5,563 bases of DNA from Flavobacteriia bacterium (GTDB lineage: Bacteria > Bacteroidota > Bacteroidia > Flavobacteriales_D > Crocinitomicaceae). The position numbers were made by a program, and so were the translations under genes. This document shows positions 1-5,563 of this stretch, one piece after another. The stretch spans positions 1 through 5,563 of the forward strand of contig RFSL01000071.1 in the NCBI GenBank assembly GCA_009923965.1, in the 5' to 3' direction. Each line of letters begins with the position of its first letter. Within the stretch, counting starts at the first letter, position 1. A model generated the notes under the pieces. That model had not been told where the DNA came from. It did no database searches and saw nothing but the letters and a program-made list of their open reading frames with translations.

Positions 1-198
1 TATCCAATTCGCGTTAAGGAATTTGACGATTATAAAGCGCTTAATTTTGAGGAATGGAAAATTTGTGAGCCAGCATGCGCCTGCGGAAGTAAATTAGATG
101 TTCCCGTTTACCGTTTTTTAAAAGAGCCTTTAATTCGGGCTTTTGGTGAAAGGTTTTACGAAGAACTTCAAATTGTAGAAAGCGAGCTTAATTACTGA
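1..198 (+). CDS. 3' end of an unrecognised plus-strand gene (65 codons visible)
   Basis: An open frame enters from the left edge in frame 1 and ends at TGA 196-198; the start is outside the window. The 65 visible residues are hydrophilic and soluble-looking, with no membrane segment. The notable part is a cysteine cluster, CEPACACG at visible residues 22-29 (C22, C26, C28), followed by a basic/aromatic helix-like tail (VYRFLKEPLIRAFGERFYEE at residues 35-54). The close cysteines could bind zinc or an Fe-S cluster, but that is inference. I do not recognise the family from this fragment. It is convergent with the cox operon and its stop lies only a few bases from the shared stem-loop, so it is probably functionally separate. 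The frame is supported by its ordinary amino acid composition and by ending exactly where the intergenic region begins. Confidence 0.7.
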   Translation, partial: YPIRVKEFDDYKALNFEEWKICEPACACGSKLDVPVYRFLKEPLIRAFGERFYEELQIVESELNY

Positions 199-200
199 AA

Positions 201-235
201 ATTAAAAAATCCCTATCGCAAAGCAAGAGGGATTT
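201..235 (-). terminator. Rho-independent terminator of the act-cox operon
   Basis: The arms AAATCCCT (207-214) and AGGGATTT (228-235) form a perfect 8-bp stem with a 13-base loop. Read on the minus strand the stem is followed at once by a T-rich run (the complement of the A's at 203-209 and beyond), the standard intrinsic terminator layout, starting 17 bases after the coxA stop codon. On the plus-strand side the stem is followed by CATAAG, with no T-tract, so it should work mainly for coxA; it may still shield the convergent gene's transcript end. This closes the operon after coxA and implies that no coxC/coxD or assembly gene is co-transcribed downstream. Confidence 0.85.
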
Positions 236-238
236 CAT

Positions 239-256
239 AAGATTAATAAGATTAAT
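239..256. repeat. Tandem 9-bp direct repeat at the coxA 3' end
   Basis: AAGATTAAT occurs twice back to back (239-247 and 248-256). The second copy overlaps the coxA stop codon (252-254) and last His codon. It is short and AT-rich and may be a chance slip duplication; no function is claimed. Confidence 0.4.
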
Positions 257-2069
257 GTTCTTCTTCCCCTTTTGCTAAAGGTACATTTTGGGGAATAAAA
301 TCAACATCTGACCCTGGTTTTGAATAGTCATAAGGCCAACGATGAACTTCAGGTAAAGCTCCTGGCCAATTTCCATGAAGATGTTCTACTGGTGTTGTCC
401 ATTCTAAAGTTGTTGAATCCCAAGGATTTTGAGGTGCTTTTGGTCCACGATAAATACTATAGAAAAAATTGAACAAGAATAATAACTGTCCAAGAGCAGC
501 AAAAATTGCAAAAATTGTAATGATTACATTCAAGTCCATAATCATTGCAAAAGTATCTTGATCAAATTCATTGTAAACGGTAGAATCATAATATCGTCGA
601 GGTGCTCCAGCTAAACCAACAAAATGCATTGGGAAAAATACGCCGTAGGCACCAATAATTGTTATCCAAAAATGTACATATCCTAAACGTGTATTCATCA
701 TTCTTCCAAACATTTTTGGGAACCAATGATAAACACCTGCAAACATTCCAAATACTGCAGACATTCCCATTACAATATGAAAATGTGCAACCACAAAATA
801 CGTATCATGTAACGCGATATCTAAAGCAGAATCTGCAAGAATTATTCCTGTAACACCACCAGAGATAAAAGTAGAAACTAGTCCGATTGCAAATAACATT
901 GCAGGAGTTAAGACCAAGGAACCTCTCCAAAGCGTAGTAATATAATTAAAAACTTTAACGGCGGATGGTATTGCAATTAATAAGGTTGTGAAGACAAAGA
1001 CACTTCCTAAGAAAGGATTCATTCCAGTAATAAACATGTGATGTCCCCAAACGATAAACGATAGAAAGCCAATTGCTAAAATTGAGCCAATCATTGCTTT
1101 ATAACCGAAGATAGGTTTCCTAGAATTTGTGGCAATTATTTCGGAGGAAAGACCTAATGCAGGTAATAAAACGATGTAAACTTCTGGATGTCCTAAGAAC
1201 CAAAATAAATGTTGGTACAAAATCGGAGACCCGCCATGATTTGCTAACATTTCACTTCCAACAACTATATCAGAAAGATAAAAACTTGTTCCTGCCAGGC
1301 GGTCCATTGTAAGCAATAAAGCTGCAGATAATAATACTGGAAAAGATAAAACACCAAGAATTGCTGTCACAAAAAACGCCCAAATCGTAAGAGGCATTCG
1401 AGTCATTGTCATACCTTTTGTTCTTAAATTTAATACCGTTACGATATAATTTAAACTTCCAATTAAAGATCCAGCAATAAAAATTACCATAGAAATCAAC
1501 CAAAGAGTCATTCCTAATCCTGAACCCGAAACTGCTTGCGGTAATGCAGATAATGGTGGGTAAATTGTCCAACCTGCCATTGCAGGTCCAGTCTCAATAA
1601 ACAGGGAACCAAGCATTATTAATGAAGAGGCAAAGAAGAACCAAAATGAAAGCATGTTTAGGAATCCTGAGGCCATGTCACGAGCACCAAGTTGCAACGG
1701 TATTAATATATTTGAAAAGGTTCCAGATAAGCCTCCTGTTAAGAGAAAGAAAACCATAATCGTTCCATGAATAGTTACCAATCCAAGGTACATGTCTTCC
1801 TTTAAAACACCATTTGGAGCCCATTGCTCACCAAGGAAAAAAGATAAGAAATCAGAGCTTTCTCCTGGCCAGGCCAATTGAATTCTAAAAAGAATTGAAA
1901 GCAACATTGCTACAACACCCATGAAAACTGCAGTCATTAAAAACTGCTTTCCAATCATTTTATGATCTTGACTGAATATGTATTTTGAAACAAAGTGTTC
2001 TTCGTGGTGGTGGTGATCCCCTCCATGATCATGACCGTGCCCGTGTTCTTCGTGTGCTGTTGAAGCCAT
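252..2069 (-). CDS. coxA: Cytochrome c oxidase subunit I (CoxA), A1-type heme-copper oxidase
   Basis: Catalytic subunit of the aa3-type terminal oxidase in the inner membrane: it reduces O2 to water at the heme a3/CuB site and pumps protons. The 605 residues carry about 12 membrane helices between residues 43 and 538. All key residues are visible: heme a ligands H101 and H431, heme a3 ligand H429, CuB ligands H294, H343 and H344, and cross-link Tyr Y298 in GHPEVY. The D-channel set N120, D131, N138 and E296 and the K-channel K372 are present (the usual Thr before it is S369). R62 and R491/R492 match the heme formyl- and propionate-binding arginines. E296 in GHPEV marks the A1 class. The N-terminus is unusual: 10 His among the first 25 residues. 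The ATG at 2067-2069 follows coxB by 10 bases, with an A-rich leader (AAAAAAG) instead of a clear Shine-Dalgarno. It is the last gene of the operon. The family call is very secure; the exact heme types (aa3) are inferred. Confidence 0.97.
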   Translation of the reverse strand: MASTAHEEHGHGHDHGGDHHHHEEHFVSKYIFSQDHKMIGKQFLMTAVFMGVVAMLLSILFRIQLAWPGESSDFLSFFLGEQWAPNGVLKEDMYLGLVTIHGTIMVFFLLTGGLSGTFSNILIPLQLGARDMASGFLNMLSFWFFFASSLIMLGSLFIETGPAMAGWTIYPPLSALPQAVSGSGLGMTLWLISMVIFIAGSLIGSLNYIVTVLNLRTKGMTMTRMPLTIWAFFVTAILGVLSFPVLLSAALLLTMDRLAGTSFYLSDIVVGSEMLANHGGSPILYQHLFWFLGHPEVYIVLLPALGLSSEIIATNSRKPIFGYKAMIGSILAIGFLSFIVWGHHMFITGMNPFLGSVFVFTTLLIAIPSAVKVFNYITTLWRGSLVLTPAMLFAIGLVSTFISGGVTGIILADSALDIALHDTYFVVAHFHIVMGMSAVFGMFAGVYHWFPKMFGRMMNTRLGYVHFWITIIGAYGVFFPMHFVGLAGAPRRYYDSTVYNEFDQDTFAMIMDLNVIITIFAIFAALGQLLFLFNFFYSIYRGPKAPQNPWDSTTLEWTTPVEHLHGNWPGALPEVHRWPYDYSKPGSDVDFIPQNVPLAKGEEEH

Positions 2070-2074
2070 CTTTT

Positions 2075-2088
2075 TTAATTTAAATTAA
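2075..2088. repeat. 14-bp perfect AT palindrome at the coxB/coxA junction
   Basis: TTAATTTAAATTAA reads the same on both strands and spans the coxB stop codon (2080-2082), ending 6 bases upstream of the coxA ATG. Being pure A/T it would form only a weak hairpin without a loop; it may simply keep the coxA translation start unstructured. A regulatory role is not supported. Confidence 0.35.
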
Positions 2089-3300
2089 TGGTTTGATAAT
2101 TAATGAATCCTTTGGAGTTGCAATTTCTGCTGCTGCTGGAAAGTACTTCATTTTAAAAGTTTCTTTATTTTTCTGAGCCATCCATTTTTTATATGATGCT
2201 TTATCCTTAACAACGACTATCATTTTCATTTTGTAATGAGCGCCACCGCAAATTTTATTACACATTAAAACAAAATTAAAGTTAGGATTGTTCTTTTCAG
2301 CTCTCATTTGCTCGGTAGTCATATTTGGCGTAAGTTTCATTCGTGTTGTCATACCAGGAACTGCATTCATTTGGATACGAAAATGAGGGAAATACGCGGA
2401 ATGTAAAACATCTCTAGCACGCAAATTAAACTCATAATTTTCTCCCTTACACAGATACAAGGTGTCTTTTTGAATAATATCATCCCAGACAGCTGCATCT
2501 GCTTTTTTATCATGATTTTCTTTTATCTGAGTTACCAATCGAAATAATCTTTCCTTAACAGATAAAGTATTTTTTCTTACTACAATTACTGAATCGTTAA
2601 GAATTGTATCTCGATTATTTAATAATTTTGTAAGAGATAAAATTTCCTTACTCATAATTGCAATCGAAGAATCAATTGTATTAGAAGTTATTAAGGCAAG
2701 CTCGTTGTTATCTGTAGTTAACTTATAATCGTACTTTCCTAATTCATTATCAAGTCCTGCATACCTTGCCGTCCAATCATATTGTTTTGCAAATAATTCA
2801 ATTCTTATAGCATCTGCTTCTGCAGGAGAAGTAATCTTTGTCCAAGATTTTAAACCCAAAATTATGATAACCGCTAAAACTATTGCTGGGACAATGGTCC
2901 AAATCATCTCTAATTTATTATTGTGCGGGTAAAAATAAGCCTTCACTCCTGGCTTTCTAACGTATTTATAAGAGAAATAAAACAATAAAAAGTTAGTGAT
3001 AAAGTAAGCAATTAATATGATAATAAAATTTAGGTTTAACAACCAATCAGTTTCTACACCTTGAGTAGAAGCTGCGGTTCCTCTTCCTGTCCATCCATAT
3101 TTTAACATCAAATAAAAAAAGCCAACAAAAGTAAGTATCATAAAAACAAACATTAACAAACCATTGATATGATTGTCTTTATTATTTATTTCATGCTCTC
3201 CAGATTTCCTCAACTTAGAAGAAAGCTCGTATACTCTTATCAATTGAGCAAGGGCAATTGCACCTAAGATGATTACTATTAAAATTATTAATTTTTCCAT
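2080..3300 (-). CDS. coxB: Cytochrome c oxidase subunit II (CoxB), CuA-containing, long Bacteroidota form
   Basis: Accepts electrons at the dinuclear CuA centre in the periplasm and passes them to heme a in CoxA. The 406 residues are longer than the roughly 230-300 typical of mitochondrial or proteobacterial subunits. There are four predicted membrane segments (about 3-22, 46-66, 88-112, 133-150); the last two match the canonical hairpin (NNKLEMIWTIVP), so the first two are additional. The cupredoxin domain follows. CuA ligands are H300 (DVLHSAYFPHF), C347, C351, H355 and M358, in the standard C-x3-C-x3-H-x2-M spacing. Between the aromatic stretch KQYDW (172-176) and H300 is an insert of about 70 residues, largely helical-looking and charged. 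The CuA-loop residue usually Glu is K349, and the usual electron-entry Trp aligns with Y174. No cytochrome c domain is fused. The start at 3298-3300 lies 23 bases after actF; the leader is A-rich with no Shine-Dalgarno. Confidence 0.95.
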   Translation of the reverse strand: MEKLIILIVIILGAIALAQLIRVYELSSKLRKSGEHEINNKDNHINGLLMFVFMILTFVGFFYLMLKYGWTGRGTAASTQGVETDWLLNLNFIIILIAYFITNFLLFYFSYKYVRKPGVKAYFYPHNNKLEMIWTIVPAIVLAVIIILGLKSWTKITSPAEADAIRIELFAKQYDWTARYAGLDNELGKYDYKLTTDNNELALITSNTIDSSIAIMSKEILSLTKLLNNRDTILNDSVIVVRKNTLSVKERLFRLVTQIKENHDKKADAAVWDDIIQKDTLYLCKGENYEFNLRARDVLHSAYFPHFRIQMNAVPGMTTRMKLTPNMTTEQMRAEKNNPNFNFVLMCNKICGGAHYKMKMIVVVKDKASYKKWMAQKNKETFKMKYFPAAAEIATPKDSLIIKPLI

Positions 3301-3323
3301 TTTCTATTTGCTAATAGTCGTTA

Positions 3324-4511
3324 TTAAATTTCATGATGAATACTTTCATCTAAGAAAGGGTGATTAACCGGCGTCAAAGGAGCTTTCGTTAAGTTTTTAA
3401 GGATGACTGAAATAAATATCCCTGCTGCAATCATTGCCATCCCAACTTCCAATGCACCAATTTTTGCATTAGCGCCTAAAGATCCTGCAGAAACCATAAT
3501 ATATACATCCAACCAATGACCTGAGAGAATTATTAGACCAACAAAGGTTAAAATGCCAGCATTTCTTTTAGCATCTCTTGACATTAGGATCAACATTGGG
3601 AAAGCAAAATTTATAATAAACATCGCAAAGTACAAGAACTTGAAATTTTCAATTCTCATTACATAGTAAGTCACCTCTTCTCCAATATTTGCATACCAAA
3701 TCAACATAAATTGCGAAAACCAAAGGTAAGACCACAAGAAAGATGTAGCAAAAGTCCATTTTCCTAAGTCATGAATGTGAGAATCATTTACCTTCTCCAA
3801 ATAACCCTGCTTTTTCAAGTAGAGAGTTGTCATTACCAAAATAACCATTGTGGAGCACCACATTCCTGCGAAAGTATACCACCCGAATAATGTAGAAAAC
3901 CAATGAACATCAATTGACATCAACCAATCCCAAGAGGAAGTTGAACTAAATACAGCAAAAAATACTAAGAAAGTTGCACCTTTTTTATAATTCTTAAAAT
4001 GGAGTTCCGTGCCACCAATTCTATCTTCTTCTAGCGATCTTTTTTTGAATCCATTTAAGAAAATGATATATACAGCAAAATAAACTAGAGTACGAAACCA
4101 GAAAAAAGGTTTATTTAAATACACCGCTTTACCTTGAATAATTTCATCATTTGCAACTGTTTCAGGATCCATCCATAAATAAATATGTGCGCCATCCATA
4201 AAGGTAATTACCAATAGAACAAATGCAAATATTGCTATTCCAGTAGGAATAAATCCTGCAACAGCTTCAATTACACGTTTAACAGAAGCATACCATCCTG
4301 TTTCTGTAGCATAGGCCAAAGCCAAAAAGAACAATGCTCCCAAGCCAAGTGCGAAAAAGAAAAAGCCGTTTATTAGACCATTGGTCATTAAGCGTGTTTT
4401 AAAATGCGCATCGCCCATTCCGGTAATCACGCCAATAATACTTAATAAAAGTCCTGATCCTATAAGACCGTATATTAAATTTTTGGCTTTTTTATTGATT
4501 TGAAATTCCAT
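3324..4511 (-). CDS. actF: Alternative complex III subunit ActF (NrfD-like membrane subunit)
   Basis: Integral membrane subunit of ACIII, often annotated as a quinol:cytochrome c oxidoreductase membrane subunit. In known ACIII structures ActF is an NrfD/PsrC-like protein of about ten helices that mirrors ActC; ActC carries the quinol site, and ActF is thought to stabilise the complex and possibly take part in proton transfer. The 395 residues show about ten hydrophobic segments (near 12-31, 44-67, 84-106, 136-154, 179-198, 205-229, 252-274, 290-310, 317-338, 350-371) and no signal peptide. Motifs I associate with the family are SSWDWLMSIDVHWFS (192-206), SQFMLIWYANIGEE (266-279) and GHWLDVY (331-337); they contain buried charged residues (D195, D201, E278, E279, D335). 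The start at 4509-4511 lies 18 bases after actE. GAAGGA touches the ATG directly, too close to be a normal Shine-Dalgarno. ActF versus ActC is decided by position (after actE, before coxB) and by length. Confidence 0.92.
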   Translation of the reverse strand: MEFQINKKAKNLIYGLIGSGLLLSIIGVITGMGDAHFKTRLMTNGLINGFFFFALGLGALFFLALAYATETGWYASVKRVIEAVAGFIPTGIAIFAFVLLVITFMDGAHIYLWMDPETVANDEIIQGKAVYLNKPFFWFRTLVYFAVYIIFLNGFKKRSLEEDRIGGTELHFKNYKKGATFLVFFAVFSSTSSWDWLMSIDVHWFSTLFGWYTFAGMWCSTMVILVMTTLYLKKQGYLEKVNDSHIHDLGKWTFATSFLWSYLWFSQFMLIWYANIGEEVTYYVMRIENFKFLYFAMFIINFAFPMLILMSRDAKRNAGILTFVGLIILSGHWLDVYIMVSAGSLGANAKIGALEVGMAMIAAGIFISVILKNLTKAPLTPVNHPFLDESIHHEI

Positions 4512-4529
4512 TCCTTCAGCTTATTTAAT

Positions 4530-5264
4530 TTAATTCATTGTTGAGTCAGCAACAACTGATTTCATTGCGGTTCCATTTGCATCAAATTTGCCGTAATTCG
4601 GATCTTGAAACTGACGAACATAATGCACTAAGGTCCATATTTCTTTTTTAGATAAGAGCGAATTATGTGCACCCATCATATTTTTACCATAGTAAATAGA
4701 ATAATACAGTTGACCATCTGAAAGAGCTGTTAGCGTTGCATAATTAGGCACTCCAACGTAAGCTCCACTTGTAACCATTGGTCCATTTCCATCTCCTTTT
4801 TCACCATGACAATGCTGACACATTGCTGTAAAAAGTTCTTTTCCGTTCGTCATCATACTAGCAGAATTTGCGGCTGTTAATTTGTAGGGATTTATATCGT
4901 TTGCAGCAAGTAAGTATTCGTCATCTTTGCTAAGATCAACTCCATAAAACCCGTGTGATTCTTTCCAAGCAGCGTTTGCTTTTCTAAGATTTGGAAGCAT
5001 AAGTCTAACCTCTGTTGAATCTGTTCCACAGAAAGGAATAGTATTGCGAGGTGGAGTTAATGCTGATAATTTTGATTTTAAGTCCTTATTTTCACGCCCC
5101 CTAATTTCACCATAGTCTACATATGTTTCAATAGATGGTGATCGATACATATCTGGCATGTATTCGTAGCCTGAACTATCTGGATCAGAGGTGCAAGCGC
5201 CAAAAATCAAAACAGTGATTGCTATTATTGAAAAATTGACTGCCGTATTTATTGTTTTTTTCAT
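4530..5264 (-). CDS. actE: Alternative complex III subunit ActE, monoheme cytochrome c lipoprotein
   Basis: Periplasmic membrane-anchored cytochrome c that takes electrons from the multiheme ActA side of ACIII and delivers them to the oxidase. The 244 residues begin with a type II signal peptide: K2-K3, a hydrophobic stretch about 8-21, and a lipobox ending at C24 (FGAC; Phe at -3 is a tolerated variant). Mature residues 25-130 form the extension typical of ActE, and the cytochrome c fold covers about 135-220. It has one heme motif, C149-Q-H-C152-H153, where H153 is the proximal ligand. The distal ligand should be Met in GKNMMGAH; by resemblance to relatives with GKNxMGSY, M197 is more likely than M196. 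The helix KKEIWTLVHYVRQF (206-219) is the usual C-terminal cytochrome c helix. An extra Cys, C79 in PFCGTD, is not a heme ligand. The gene starts 21 bases after actD, with no Shine-Dalgarno. Identification rests on the heme motif, lipobox and operon position. Confidence 0.93.
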   Translation of the reverse strand: MKKTINTAVNFSIIAITVLIFGACTSDPDSSGYEYMPDMYRSPSIETYVDYGEIRGRENKDLKSKLSALTPPRNTIPFCGTDSTEVRLMLPNLRKANAAWKESHGFYGVDLSKDDEYLLAANDINPYKLTAANSASMMTNGKELFTAMCQHCHGEKGDGNGPMVTSGAYVGVPNYATLTALSDGQLYYSIYYGKNMMGAHNSLLSKKEIWTLVHYVRQFQDPNYGKFDANGTAMKSVVADSTMN

Positions 5265-5285
5265 CTTAAAATGAACTTAAAATTC

Positions 5286-5563
5286 TTAATCTATATTTTT
5301 TTTATCCAATTCTATATAACCTGTTTCATTTAATAACAAATCTAAATCAGCTTCCTTCATCGAGTTTTCACTCAAGCGAATTTCTATAACAAATTTATCA
5401 TCTGTAGTTCGGGGATCAGGATTTTGAGCTGGCATCCCCGGAAGTGTTTTATTACGTAATAAATAAGTAATCGCCATACCGTGCGCTGCGCATAAAACTG
5501 TAAACTCAAACGTTACAGGAATAAAAGCAAGGATATTCTGTAAATAAGTAAAATTTGGTTTTC
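5286..5563 (-). CDS. actD: Alternative complex III subunit ActD (DUF3341 family), 3' part
   Basis: The frame is open to the right edge on the minus strand, so 91 residues plus stop (TAA at 5286-5288) are visible and the true start lies outside. The Met at 5475-5477 is internal: the upstream codons continue a conserved membrane helix, and the segment FIPVTFEFTVLCAAHGMAI runs straight through it. ActD is the small ACIII membrane subunit with a two-helix hairpin and cytoplasmic ends. The visible part matches the second helix (about visible residues 11-34), then the conserved linker NPDPRTTDDKFVIEI (visible residues 47-61), then a short alpha/beta tail. It lies 21 bases before actE, in the usual ACIII order actD-actE-actF. 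Its role is thought to be structural, with a possible part in proton movement. The family call is confident despite truncation. Confidence 0.9.
   Translation of the reverse strand, partial: KPNFTYLQNILAFIPVTFEFTVLCAAHGMAITYLLRNKTLPGMPAQNPDPRTTDDKFVIEIRLSENSMKEADLDLLLNETGYIELDKKNID

Larger units (their letters stand above)
252..5563 (-). other. act-cox operon (3' part): actD-actE-actF-coxB-coxA
   Basis: Five minus-strand genes are separated by 21, 18, 23 and 10 bases, with no internal terminator or recognisable Bacteroidota promoter (TTTG / TAnnTTTG) in the gaps, and one intrinsic terminator follows the last gene. This is best read as one transcription unit; actA, actB, actC and the promoter would be to the right of the window. 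Joining ACIII to its oxidase in one operon fits the physically associated ACIII-aa3 supercomplex described in F. johnsoniae. Confidence 0.85.

Noticed and set aside
25..37. CACG at the CxxxCxC cluster as a SEC-C-like zinc motif or a c-type heme site
   Set aside because: There is no CxxCH, and the surrounding residues do not continue a SEC-C pattern; the family is left unassigned.
659..853. 64-codon plus-strand open frame
   Set aside because: Lies wholly antisense within coxA, whose minus-strand protein is full-length and conserved; the translation resembles no protein and is explained as a shadow frame.
1127..1312. 61-codon plus-strand open frame
   Set aside because: Antisense to conserved coxA residues including the GHPEVY region; no start context or family resemblance.
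1270..1572. 100-codon minus-strand open frame
   Set aside because: An alternative frame of coxA; its hydrophobic and aromatic content merely reflects the membrane-helix codons of coxA.
3301..3323. Possible internal promoter between actF and coxB
   Set aside because: The 23-base gap has no recognisable -33/-7 Bacteroidota elements and is too short to judge; nothing supports a separate start.
4509..4517. GAAGGA before the actF ATG as a Shine-Dalgarno sequence
   Set aside because: It abuts the start codon with no spacer, and the other genes here have none, in line with Bacteroidota translation starts; probably chance.
5286..5477. Stand-alone 63-residue protein starting at the Met at 5475-5477
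   Set aside because: The frame stays open upstream to the window edge and encodes a conserved ActD membrane helix, so this Met is internal and the gene is a partial actD.

Overview
The window holds the 3' part of a respiratory operon on the minus strand. Read in the direction of transcription (right to left) it contains the end of actD, then actE, actF, coxB and coxA. The proteins are parts of alternative complex III (ACIII, a quinol:cytochrome c/oxidase oxidoreductase unrelated to the bc1 complex) and of a heme-copper cytochrome c oxidase. A convergent plus-strand gene, of which only the last 65 codons are present, ends at the left edge. The DNA is AT-rich, four of the five minus-strand starts visible lack a usable Shine-Dalgarno sequence, and the act-cox gene order and the protein features (long CoxB, His-rich CoxA N-terminus, lipoprotein ActE) all fit Bacteroidota, most likely a Flavobacteriia-like or related marine/soil lineage. 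This assignment is by recognition, not by a database search.

Layout: 1-198 is the 3' end of a plus-strand gene I do not recognise. 199-251 is a short convergent intergenic region with a stem-loop whose T-tract lies on the minus-strand side, so it terminates the cox operon. 252-2069 is coxA, 2080-3300 coxB, 3324-4511 actF, 4530-5264 actE, and 5286-5563 the 3' end of actD, which runs off the right edge. Gaps between the operon genes are only 10-23 bases, and no internal promoter or terminator is visible, so one transcript is expected. actA, actB and actC would lie beyond the right edge.

How the genes work together: ACIII oxidises menaquinol at the ActC/ActB side (not in the window) and passes electrons through c-type hemes to the monoheme lipoprotein ActE. 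ActE is placed to feed the CuA centre of CoxB directly, and CoxA reduces O2 and pumps protons. Co-transcription agrees with the ACIII-aa3 supercomplex known from Flavobacterium johnsoniae. All metal ligands of the oxidase are present. The points worth a second look are in the electron-entry side of CoxB: the classic entry Trp appears to be Tyr, the CuA-loop Glu is Lys, and there is an insertion of about 70 residues in the cupredoxin domain. I see no mobile element, CRISPR array, RNA gene or undescribed system here; it is a core energy-metabolism locus.
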